This document shows, piece after piece, positions 7,882-16,038 of a DNA stretch of 64,000 nucleotides. The notes beneath the pieces were generated by a model, which saw only the letters and a list, made by a program, of their open reading frames with translations, was not told the origin of the DNA and did no database searches. Position 1 is the first letter of the stretch. Every line of letters begins with the position of its first letter. The DNA is from Gaiella sp038230035. GTDB lineage: Bacteria > Actinomycetota > Thermoleophilia > Gaiellales > Gaiellaceae. Made by a program: the position numbers and the translations under genes. The stretch covers positions 1 to 64,000 of the forward strand of contig JBBRNX010000010.1 in NCBI GenBank assembly GCA_038230035.1, written 5' to 3'.

Positions 7882-8670
7882 TCACGACCCGAGTGTAGCC
7901 ATGACCATTTCCGGATCGTTCGAGATGACGCCGTCGACTCCCGCCTCGATTACACGAAGCACGGTCCCGGGATCGTCGACCGTCCAGGTGAGGACCGGCA
8001 CGCCGATCTCGTGCGCCCTGCTCACCGTTCGCGGGGTGACGAGCGTGTGGTTGAGCATCACGACGGTGGCGCCTGCTCTGCCGAGCAGTCGCTCGAGTCG
8101 TGCCGGGACAGACGCACGCATTGTCGAGAGCCCGAGCCGCACGAGCGGCCACAGAGGACGCCGGCGCGAGATCCCGAGACGATCTTCCGGATAGGTGAAG
8201 CCGATGCGGATCGCGGACGAGGCCGCGGCGACCTGTCGCAGGATCGCGGAGTGGAAGGCGCTTACGACGACCCGATCGGCAAGGCCGTGTCGCTCGACGG
8301 CGAGCGCGACCTCGTCGAGCCGCGCCCGCAGTTTCAGGTCGATGTGCAGCCCGACGTCGCGCCGTTCGTCTGCGAACCAGGCGAGCGTTTCGTCCAGGGT
8401 CGCCAGGTCGGGCGCGACAGCGCGCAACTCTGCGAGCGAGCGGCCGCCGATCCTTCCGGCTGCACGGCCGTGCGTGATCTCCTCGAGGTGGTCCGAGTGG
8501 GCGACGATCAGCGGCCCCTTGGACATCTCGACCACGTCGAACTCGACGAGATCGACGCCGAGCTCGACTGCGGCGCGGAAAGCCGCGATCGTGTTCTCGG
8601 GTGCTTGCCGCGGCGCCCCACGATGCCCGATGACGAGCGGTCGCCCTTCGTGTCGGAGGAGATCGATCAG
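7882..8670 (-). CDS. Glycerophosphodiester phosphodiesterase, CTG start
   Basis: A GDPD-family enzyme (262 residues) that hydrolyses glycerophosphodiesters to glycerol-3-phosphate and an alcohol. Full conservation appears only when the frame is read upstream of the first GTG (8535): LVIGHRGAP with the catalytic HR, QAPENTIAAF, LVEFDV and VAHSDH. The only plausible initiator before these motifs is CTG 8670, which overlaps the preceding stop as CTGA, the four-base coupling used repeatedly here. Starting at 8535 would remove catalytic residues. No signal peptide. Confidence 0.8.
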   Translation of the reverse strand: MIDLLRHEGRPLVIGHRGAPRQAPENTIAAFRAAVELGVDLVEFDVVEMSKGPLIVAHSDHLEEITHGRAAGRIGGRSLAELRAVAPDLATLDETLAWFADERRDVGLHIDLKLRARLDEVALAVERHGLADRVVVSAFHSAILRQVAAASSAIRIGFTYPEDRLGISRRRPLWPLVRLGLSTMRASVPARLERLLGRAGATVVMLNHTLVTPRTVSRAHEIGVPVLTWTVDDPGTVLRVIEAGVDGVISNDPEMVMATLGS

Positions 8671-8903
8671 ATGCCGAAGAGCCGCTGGACGTCGTGTGCG
8701 ATGAACACCACGACCGCGACGGTCACCGCGATGAGGACAAGTAGGACGAGCCAGAAGCGCGCACCCGCACGTCGGGTCGCGCGACGGCGCTCGACGCGTG
8801 CGTGGCGACGTGCGCGATGGTGCCAGTACGCGCGGTCGATCGCGGTTGGGTCAAGGGGCGGGGCATCCGCCTCACCCGGGCTCGCGTCGCCTGTCGCGGT
8901 CAT
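8667..8903 (-). CDS. Small single-helix membrane protein
   Basis: A 78-residue protein: an acidic N-terminus, an Arg/His-rich stretch (HRARRHARVERRRATRRAGA) and one transmembrane helix near 53-72, then a short tail. ATG 8903 is preferred over the upstream start because GGGGGGAGA directly precedes it. Its stop overlaps the CTG start of the phosphodiesterase, so they are probably translated together. I do not recognise a family. Confidence 0.65.
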   Translation of the reverse strand: MTATGDASPGEADAPPLDPTAIDRAYWHHRARRHARVERRRATRRAGARFWLVLLVLIAVTVAVVVFIAHDVQRLFGI

Positions 8904-8962
8904 TCTCCCCCCGTTTTCGACCACGTCTGAATTGTAAGGGGTGTCTCACGCCTCCGGAATGA

Positions 8963-8968
8963 GATACT
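8963..8968 (+). promoter_or_regulatory. Possible -10 hexamer before the 8976 gene
   Basis: GATACT ends seven bases before ATG 8976. It is weaker than the other -10 boxes but has the same spacing. Confidence 0.3.
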
Positions 8969-8975
8969 TCCGGCG

Positions 8976-9416
8976 ATGTCGACCTCCGACGACCGGTTCG
9001 CAGGCGTTCGCGGCGCCTCGCTGCTTGCTCTGAGCGACAATCTGGCGCTGATCGCCGGGCTCGTCCTGTCGGTTTCGGCCTTCACCGGTTGGTACACGGG
9101 ACCGAGCGGCGGCGTGACGGTGTCGATCATCGGGTGGCACACGGGCACCCTCGGCAAGCTCGTGTTCTTCGCTGGGCTCGCGGTGCTGCTCGTCGTTCTC
9201 CTACGCGAGGTCGGGATCGAGCTGCCGGCCGCCGCGCCGGAGAGCCTCGTGACGATCGCTCTCGGCGCCATCGCGACGATCTTCGTCCTGATCAGGATTG
9301 TGTCGATCCCGAACGATTTCTTCTTCGCCGGCCGCGGTGTCGGCATCTGGATCAGCCTGATCGCCGCGATCGGCGTCATCGCCGCCGGCCTGCTGCAGGT
9401 TTCCGAAGAGCTCTAA
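8976..9416 (+). CDS. Membrane protein of unknown function, four helices
   Basis: A 146-residue protein with hydrophobic segments near 20-40, 62-80, 90-110 and 120-140 and short loops. The first loop has TGWYTGPSGG, and a pair of Phe-rich residues (PNDFFFAG) precedes the last helix. No charged catalytic motif is visible and I do not recognise the family. It is a single gene convergent with the 9445 gene. Confidence 0.7.
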   Translation: MSTSDDRFAGVRGASLLALSDNLALIAGLVLSVSAFTGWYTGPSGGVTVSIIGWHTGTLGKLVFFAGLAVLLVVLLREVGIELPAAAPESLVTIALGAIATIFVLIRIVSIPNDFFFAGRGVGIWISLIAAIGVIAAGLLQVSEEL

Positions 9417-9424
9417 CGAGGCGA

Positions 9425-9444
9425 GGGCGAGGCAAGCCTCGCCC
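9425..9444. terminator. Palindrome between convergent genes
   Basis: GGGCGAGGC-AA-GCCTCGCCC, perfect nine-base arms, lies just after the 8976-gene stop and just after the end of the convergent 9445 gene. There is no T run. The 19 bases 9428-9446 recur at 11376-11394, so it is also part of a dispersed palindromic repeat. Confidence 0.5.
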
Positions 9445-9651
9445 CTACGCGCGAGGCAGCGAGGTCAGCGTCCGCAGAGACGTCTCGGGCTCACCCTTGC
9501 GTGGACTGTCCTGGTGGAGCGCCTCCCCGAGGGCAACGCCCAGGGCGAAGACCAAGGCCAGCGTCACGAGGGCAACGGCAATCCGCAGCGCTGTTCGCCC
9601 CCGGCGCTTCGGTTCGGGTCGCAGACGGCGCTCGTACGGCGAGCCGCTCAC
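9445..9651 (-). CDS. Small single-helix membrane protein
   Basis: A 68-residue protein with a basic N-terminus (YERRLRPEPKRRGR), one transmembrane helix near 23-45 and a short polar tail. Its ATG overlaps the stop of the upstream gene by four bases, which supports expression. Function unknown. Confidence 0.6.
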   Translation of the reverse strand: MSGSPYERRLRPEPKRRGRTALRIAVALVTLALVFALGVALGEALHQDSPRKGEPETSLRTLTSLPRA

Positions 9652-9962
9652 GGCGTGTAGTCGAGCGCACCGCGCGCGTAGAGGTAGAACGCCGCGTCAC
9701 CCGCGACCGTGACGGTTCGCGGCCAGCCGGGAACGGGCGCATGCTCGTCGACCGCCTCCCACAGCCACGGCTCCGAATGGGCGTAGGCCTCCGCGAGCTG
9801 GGCCATCGTGAACGTCGCCCCGACCCGCTTCCGCAACTGGGCGAGGATCGCGTCGACCTGCTGGTGCAGCCGATCGCTCTCGACAGGATCGTTCGCCGCG
9901 CCGGTGAGACGGCGATACCCGTCCTCCCAGTCCCTGCGTGCGCTCTCGACGTCGGCCGTCAC
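9648..9962 (-). CDS. Conserved-looking cytoplasmic protein of unknown function
   Basis: A 104-residue soluble protein, helical at the start (ESARRDWEDGYRRL, VDAILAQLRKRVG) and then FTMAQLAEAYAHSEPWLWEA, ending GDAAFYLYARG. Codon use is like its neighbours. It lies 12 bases after the esterase remnant and overlaps the next gene by four. I recognise no named family. Confidence 0.6.
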   Translation of the reverse strand: MTADVESARRDWEDGYRRLTGAANDPVESDRLHQQVDAILAQLRKRVGATFTMAQLAEAYAHSEPWLWEAVDEHAPVPGWPRTVTVAGDAAFYLYARGALDYTP

Positions 9963-9974
9963 GAGCGCGGAATC

Positions 9975-10404
9975 CTAGCCACACGCCTGCGCGTAAAAAC
10001 GGAGGTACTCGCCCATGCGGCCCGACCAGCCGCTATGACCGCCGTCATGAACCTGGAGCTGCACGGATTCGGGAGCCGAGGTCGTGGAGTGCGTCGAAGA
10101 ACGGCTGACGGAGGTTCTTGGCGGGATACGAGCTGCGACCGTGAAGAAAGACGAGCAGCTCACGTCCTCGCCCACCGCCAGGTGGAACGACGAGGATTTC
10201 GTGGAGGTCACGGTGAACGAGCGGACTCGTGACCGTGAAGCGGACGACCGAAGCACCGCGTACTGTGTAGTACCCCCGCCGCAGATCGCGGACGCCGATC
10301 CAGCCACCGACTAGGACGACCGCCGCCAGCGCGACAAGTGCGACGGCTGCGATGCGACGCCTGGTTCGACGGCGGCGCCTGGCGAGGTCGCGATGAGACA
10401 TCAT
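9975..10404 (-). pseudogene. Internally deleted secreted esterase/alpha-beta hydrolase
   Basis: The N-terminal half reads MSHRDLARRRRR, a signal anchor, then LLVFLHGRSSYPAKNLRQPF and FFDALHDLGSR. It then jumps, out of frame, to a typical esterase C-terminus readable in the next frame: VQLQVHDGGHSGWSGRMGEY with the catalytic His. The central part of such enzymes, including the GxSxG nucleophile, is missing, so roughly 100 or more residues were deleted with a frame change near 10055-10065. The first frame stops soon after the joint. The ATG overlaps the DUF501 stop. Confidence 0.8.
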
Positions 10405-10913
10405 CCGCCGGTTCGCTCGGTATCGGCGAGACAGCATCGCTCGGGCCACAGCGGCTGTAGCTCTCCGAGGATCCGCTCGCCGAGGTCGTATCCCGGACGG
10501 GCGAGTGCAAATGCGACGTGCGCGTGCAGGCACTTCAGCTGCGCCGGGTTGCGCGAACCGCCGATGCCGAGGTCAAGCGACGATCCACCGTCGGGATGCT
10601 GACCCCCGACGGCGAGCTCTCTGCGGATCAAGCGCTGATCGTCGGTCGCGCGCGCGAGGCTCTCGGCGAGTACGTCGTCCGCGGCAACAGCAGCACTCCA
10701 CCGCTCCACCCCACCCGTGGCTTCGAGCCGGGATACCGCCGCAACGAGATGCCGGCAGGTCAGGTAATACGTCGTCGGGAAGGGCGCTCCGGCGTCGTCG
10801 TACGGCTCCTGTTCAGTGACCGCCGGGGTACCAAAGGGACAGCGAGCGGCAACGCGCCGGAACGCTCGCGGGGCTCTCCCGATCTGCCGTTTCACCAGCT
10901 CACGATCGTCCAC
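10401..10913 (-). CDS. DUF501 family protein
   Basis: A 170-residue protein with the DUF501 pattern CPFGTPAVTEQEPYDDAG, PFPTTYYLTCRHLVAAVSRL and a C-terminal H/C region (LKCLHAHVAFALARPGYDLG). The family is almost confined to Actinobacteria and lies between the FtsB-like gene and ppx; the biochemical role is unknown. GTG 10913 is chosen because the family starts within a few residues (DDRELVKRQIGR) and the frame above it is repeat sequence. Confidence 0.88.
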   Translation of the reverse strand: MDDRELVKRQIGRAPRAFRRVAARCPFGTPAVTEQEPYDDAGAPFPTTYYLTCRHLVAAVSRLEATGGVERWSAAVAADDVLAESLARATDDQRLIRRELAVGGQHPDGGSSLDLGIGGSRNPAQLKCLHAHVAFALARPGYDLGERILGELQPLWPERCCLADTERTGG

Positions 10914-10922
10914 GCGGCCAGT

Positions 10923-10959
10923 GTAGGGGCGCGAAGGGCGACCCAAGGGTCGCCCCTAC
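10923..10959. repeat. Extragenic palindrome GTAGGGGC...GCCCCTAC
   Basis: Outer arms GTAGGGGC 10923-10930 and GCCCCTAC 10952-10959 enclose GGGCGACCC-AA-GGGTCGCCC (10936-10955). The same words recur at 11340-11360. Confidence 0.7.
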
Positions 10960-11327
10960 GGCAGATGCGTGCGGCGCCACTCCGGGATGCCCTTCACGAT
11001 GAAGAGCCTTTCCCCCGGCCTGACGAGGCCGATCCGCCGAGCCGAACGAGCAAGCTGCGGCAAGCTCATCGCCTGCTCCACCTCGCGCTCGAGCGTCGCC
11101 TTCTGCGCCTCGAGCGCCTGCACCTGCGACGTCCGCTTCGCGAGCGCCCCGCGCGTGTGCATCCAACTCGAGAGCGGCCGGTAGTAGAGGTAGCCGACGA
11201 CAACGATCGCGGCGACAGCTCCCAGACGCCCGAACTTCAGCCGCCGCAGACGCCGGCGGCGCGACTTCGCCGAAGGTTTGGTCGTCTGCCGACGTCGCGC
11301 CACGGGCGTGAACTTCGCCGCGACCAA
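10956..11327 (-). CDS. FtsB/DivIC-like septum formation initiator
   Basis: A protein of about 123 residues: basic cytoplasmic N-terminus, one membrane helix (LGAVAAIVVVGYLYY), then an extracytoplasmic coiled coil (AKRTSQVQALEAQKATLERE) and the MSLPQLARSARRIGLVRPGE motif of the family. It should join FtsL/FtsQ in the divisome. TTG 11327 has GAAGGT seven bases upstream; GTG 11303 is an alternative. The gene order eno, pyk, this gene and DUF501 resembles the actinobacterial eno-ftsB-DUF501 cluster. The start region abuts a palindromic repeat. Confidence 0.85.
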   Translation of the reverse strand: MVAAKFTPVARRRQTTKPSAKSRRRRLRRLKFGRLGAVAAIVVVGYLYYRPLSSWMHTRGALAKRTSQVQALEAQKATLEREVEQAMSLPQLARSARRIGLVRPGERLFIVKGIPEWRRTHLP

Positions 11328-11339
11328 GGCCGCACCTTC

Positions 11340-11394
11340 GTAGGGGCGACCCTTGGGTCGACCTCGTCTTACGGACGAGGCAAGCCTCGCCCCT
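11340..11394. repeat. Pair of extragenic palindromes
   Basis: CGACCC-TT-GGGTCG at 11347-11360 preceded by GTAGGGG, then CGAGGC-AA-GCCTCG at 11376-11389. The first matches the repeat at 10923-10959 and the second is identical over 19 bases to 9428-9446. They fill the spacer between pyk and the FtsB-like gene. Confidence 0.7.
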
Positions 11395-11413
11395 CCCCCT
11401 ACCCCTACCTTCC

Positions 11414-12826
11414 CTACACCACGTCGACCTTGATGACGTTGGTCGAACCAGGGATGTTCACGGCTGTCCCGGCGGTGATCACGATCCGGTCGCCTGGCTC
11501 CACGACCCCGCTCGCGCGCGCGGCGTCGAGCGAGCGGCCCCAGATGTCCTCGACATCGGTCGCCTCCGGCATCGCCATCGGCGTCACACCCCACTCGAGA
11601 GCCATGTGGCGCAGCGAGTACGCGTGATGCGTGCAGCCGATAATCGGGCGTCGCGGCCGGAGCCGCGCAACCGCGGACGCCGTGCTGCCACTGAAGGTCG
11701 GGACGACAATGGCGCGCGCCGAGAGCGCCTCAGCGATGTCGCACGCAGCGTTCGACATCGCCTGGCCGATCGTCGGCTGCTCGTGCGCCTCCGGGATCTC
11801 GTGCCGGTAGTCGAGGCTCGGCTCGACTGCAAGCGCGATCTTGTCCATCACCCTGACCGACTCGATCGGATACTCGCCCGCGGCCGTCTCGGCGGAGAGC
11901 ATCACTGCGGACGTCCCGTCGAGGATCGCGTTCGCGACATCGGATGCTTCCGCGCGAGTCGGCTCCGGCGAGTGGATCATCGACTCCAGCATCTGCGTCG
12001 CCGTGATCACGGGCTTCCCGCGCTCGAGCGCCTTGTGGATGATCCGCTTCTGCAGCAGTGGAACATCGGCTGCGCCGATCTCGACGCCGAGGTCGCCACG
12101 GGCAACCATCACCGCGTGCGACTCGGTGAGGATGTCGTCGAGCGCGAGAACGGCCTCGGACTTCTCGATCTTGGCGATCGTGTGCGCCGCCGAGCCGGCG
12201 GCCTCGATCAGCGTCCGGAGCGCGCGGACATCCGAGCCCGAGCGGACGAACGACAGGGCGACGAAGTCGACGCCGATGTCGAGGGCGAAGTTCAGATCGT
12301 CGATGTCCTTTCGCGTGAGCGACGGAATCGGCAGCACAACACCGGGCAGGTTCACGCCCTTGTTCGACGAGACGAGCCCGCCGACGATCACCTCGCAGCT
12401 CGCGCGCCCTCGGTCGACGCTCGTGACCTTCAACCTGACCATCCCGTCGTTGATGAGGATGTCCTTCCCGGGCGTCAGGACGGTGCCGAGAACCGCAGGG
12501 CTGACCGGGATGTCGTCGTCTCGCGCGACGTCCTCCCCGGCGATCACCACCGACGAGCCGCGCTCGAGATCGATCGGCTGCGGCAGCTCGCCGATCCGGA
12601 TCTTCGGCCCTTGCAGGTCGGCGATCAGCGCGATCGCGCGGCCGGCGTTCGCCTCAGCCTCGCGCACGTGCCGGGCACGGATCGCATGATCCTCACGCGT
12701 CCCGTGCGACATGTTGAGACGCGCGCCATCCATGCCCGCCTCGATCAACTCACCGATCAACTCCGGTGTGCAGGAGGCCGGCCCGATGGTCGCGACGATT
12801 TTTGTTCGACGGACGTGCGAATTCAC
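11414..12826 (-). CDS. pyk: Pyruvate kinase
   Basis: A 470-residue glycolytic enzyme converting phosphoenolpyruvate and ADP to pyruvate and ATP. Barrel motifs include RTKIVATIGPAS, ARLNMSHG, IADLQGPKIRIGE, the B domain, HTIAKIEKSEAVLALDDIL with the catalytic Lys, VARGDLGVEI and TATQMLESM. The C-terminal domain ends with TFSGSTASAVARLRP and a GDRIVITAGT-like segment. Length is normal. GTG 12826 has its own -10 box, so pyk may be transcribed separately from eno. Confidence 0.97.
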   Translation of the reverse strand: MNSHVRRTKIVATIGPASCTPELIGELIEAGMDGARLNMSHGTREDHAIRARHVREAEANAGRAIALIADLQGPKIRIGELPQPIDLERGSSVVIAGEDVARDDDIPVSPAVLGTVLTPGKDILINDGMVRLKVTSVDRGRASCEVIVGGLVSSNKGVNLPGVVLPIPSLTRKDIDDLNFALDIGVDFVALSFVRSGSDVRALRTLIEAAGSAAHTIAKIEKSEAVLALDDILTESHAVMVARGDLGVEIGAADVPLLQKRIIHKALERGKPVITATQMLESMIHSPEPTRAEASDVANAILDGTSAVMLSAETAAGEYPIESVRVMDKIALAVEPSLDYRHEIPEAHEQPTIGQAMSNAACDIAEALSARAIVVPTFSGSTASAVARLRPRRPIIGCTHHAYSLRHMALEWGVTPMAMPEATDVEDIWGRSLDAARASGVVEPGDRIVITAGTAVNIPGSTNVIKVDVV

Positions 12827-12832
12827 ACGCCT

Positions 12833-12838
12833 AGCCTA
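12833..12838 (-). promoter_or_regulatory. -10 hexamer of pyk
   Basis: On the minus strand TAGGCT ends six bases before GTG 12826. The same hexamer and spacing precede truA, tetR, fmdB and the NlpC/P60 gene. Confidence 0.45.
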
Positions 12839-12882
12839 TAGAGGCCGCCGCACAGGCAGTCCGGCAGTCGCTCAGCCCTCTA

Positions 12883-12901
12883 TTGATCAGCCCTGGGTTG
12901 A

Positions 12902-12912
<11 letters not shown>
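12883..12912. repeat. 15-base tandem duplication at the end of eno
   Basis: TTGATCAGCCCTGGG is repeated head to tail at 12883-12897 and 12898-12912; a degenerate third copy lies near 12870. The eno stop codon is inside the second unit, so the duplication may have changed the last residues. Confidence 0.7.
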
Positions 12913-14187
<1,275 letters not shown>

Positions 14188-14191
<4 letters not shown>

Positions 14192-14988
14192 CGAAGCTTC
14201 TCCTTTGCGAGTGCGTAGTAGCGATCCTGCGCCTCGAGGTCGAGGTTTGTCCAGCGGTCGCCTGCGTCTTCGGCAATCCGCTCGGCCAGCTCGACGCGCT
14301 CGACAAATCTGTTGCTCGTCGCCCGCAGCGCGAGCTCCGGATCGACGTTCAGCTTCCGTGCGACGTTTGCAATCGTGAAGAGCAGGTCGCCGACCTCGCC
14401 GAAGACCGCGGCGTCCGGCTCCGTTTCCGGGATCGTCGTGCCTCCGGCTGCGAGAGCATCTTCCAGCTCACTGAGCTCCTCGCGCACCTTCGCGAGCGGG
14501 CCGTCGAGATCGGGCCAGTCGTACCCCACGGCGGCTGCGCGGCACTGCACCTTCCGCGCCTGAAGGAGAGCGGGGAGTGCGCCGGGGATGTCGTGGAAGA
14601 TCCCTTGACGACCTTCCTGCTCCGACTTGATCTCCTCCCACCGCTCGCGCACCCGCTCGGCAGTCCGTGCCTCGGCATCGCCGAAGACATGGGGATGCCG
14701 GCGAACGAGCTTCGCGTGTACCGAACGGGCGACGGTCTCCAGGTCGCCCTGGCCGTCCTCTGCGAGCAGGAGCGAAAGGAAGTAGACCTGGAACAACAGG
14801 TCGCCGAGCTCGTCGACCAGCTTGTCGGGTGCTCCAGTGAGAGCAGCATCCGCGACCTCGTACGCCTCTTCGACGGTGTGCGGGACAATCGTGCGCACCG
14901 TCTGCTCGCGGTCCCACGGGCAGTCGCGGCGCAGGCGCTCGGTCAGGTCCTGGAGCTCGACCAGCGCAGCTTCGAGCGCCAAGGTCAA
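14188..14988 (-). CDS. mazG: MazG nucleoside triphosphate pyrophosphohydrolase
   Basis: A 266-residue housekeeping enzyme that hydrolyses (d)NTPs to the monophosphate and pyrophosphate. It carries two MazG repeats; the active N-terminal one (about 8-120) has CPWDREQT, TVEEAYEVADA and ELGDLLFQVYF, and the C-terminal one has EELSELEDAL and EVGDLLFTIANVARKL. It lies between the foldase lipoprotein and eno, the usual actinobacterial order. Confidence 0.94.
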
Positions 14989-14992
14989 GCCT

Positions 14993-16015
14993 CTAGCCGG
15001 TGGTCGTGCTCGACGCGGTCGTCGTCGCGGGCGGTTCGAAGCCAGTCGCGTACTTGACCTTGCCCTTGTAGATCTTGGTCAGGTTCGTCGACCAAGCGGT
15101 GAGAGCGTCGTTCTTCTTCTGGTCGAGGAGCGTCGTCATGATCTCCTTCGAGACCTCGCTGTACGCCTTCGTCTTGGCCGGCTTGAGGTCTCCGACCGGC
15201 TTGATGATGAAGTAGCCGTACTGCTTCGAGTGCACGGGCTTCGAGATCTCGCCTGTCTTGAGGGAGAACGCCACCGTCTCGTACTCCTTCACGGTCTGGC
15301 CCTTCGTGACGTTGAGCGTCCCGCCCTGTTGGTTCGTGCCCGTGTCGAGGGAGTTCTTCTTCTCGAGCTTCGCAAAGTCCGCGCCCGCCTTGAGGTCCGC
15401 GTAGAGCTTGTTCGCCTTCGCGAGGTCTTTCACGAGGATGTGCCGCATCAGGCGCGATTCCGGCGTCGAGTACGTCGACGAGGTCTTGTTCTTCTCGTAG
15501 TACGCCTTCGCCTCGGCCGGAGTGACGGCGACACCCTTCGTGATCGCAGCGGCGAGCTTGTTGACGAGCAGCTGGACGCGAGTGGTCTTGCGATAGGCGT
15601 CGAGCGTGCTCCCCTGTTTCTTGAGCGCGTCCTCGAGCTTCTTCTTGCTACCCGAGAAGTGCTGCTTCTCGACGTCGGTGATCGCCTTGTCGATGTCGGC
15701 GTCGGTGACGACGATCTTGTAGGTCTTCGCCTGCTGCTCGTACTCCGCCTGGCGGACGAGATACACAGCAGCCTGCTGCTGGAGCGCCCGGTACTCGGTT
15801 GTACCGGCCTGCGGGAATGTCCGCTGCTGTCCCTTGTAGCTCGCTTTGGTCTGGATGAGCAGGTCGTCGAGGGCGGTACGCGAGATCTTCTGACCGTCGA
15901 CGACGGCGACGGCATTCGGAGACACCGTGCTTCCTCCACCACATCCGGCGAGGAGCAGGGCACCGACGGCAAGAAAGGCCGCGAGCGTTGCGGGTAGGAG
16001 GCGATGTCGTCTCAT
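14993..16015 (-). CDS. SurA/PrsA-like peptidyl-prolyl isomerase lipoprotein
   Basis: A 340-residue exported foldase. The signal peptide ends in the lipobox LLAGCGGG with lipidated Cys near 25. A SurA_N-like helical region (about 35-190) is followed by a parvulin domain (about 195-300: RLMRHILVKDLAKANKLY, then the QYGYFIIKPVG strand), and a Thr/Ser tail. It should help secreted proteins fold outside the membrane. The gene lies 23 bases after mfd and four before mazG. Confidence 0.9.
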   Translation of the reverse strand: MRRHRLLPATLAAFLAVGALLLAGCGGGSTVSPNAVAVVDGQKISRTALDDLLIQTKASYKGQQRTFPQAGTTEYRALQQQAAVYLVRQAEYEQQAKTYKIVVTDADIDKAITDVEKQHFSGSKKKLEDALKKQGSTLDAYRKTTRVQLLVNKLAAAITKGVAVTPAEAKAYYEKNKTSSTYSTPESRLMRHILVKDLAKANKLYADLKAGADFAKLEKKNSLDTGTNQQGGTLNVTKGQTVKEYETVAFSLKTGEISKPVHSKQYGYFIIKPVGDLKPAKTKAYSEVSKEIMTTLLDQKKNDALTAWSTNLTKIYKGKVKYATGFEPPATTTASSTTTG

Positions 16016-16038
16016 GAAAATGGCGCCCGCTCGTCGAA

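Noticed and set aside
8535..8670. A truncated phosphodiesterase starting at GTG 8535
   Set aside because: Reading upstream restores the catalytic GHRG and PENT motifs without any stop, so the gene is complete with a CTG start.
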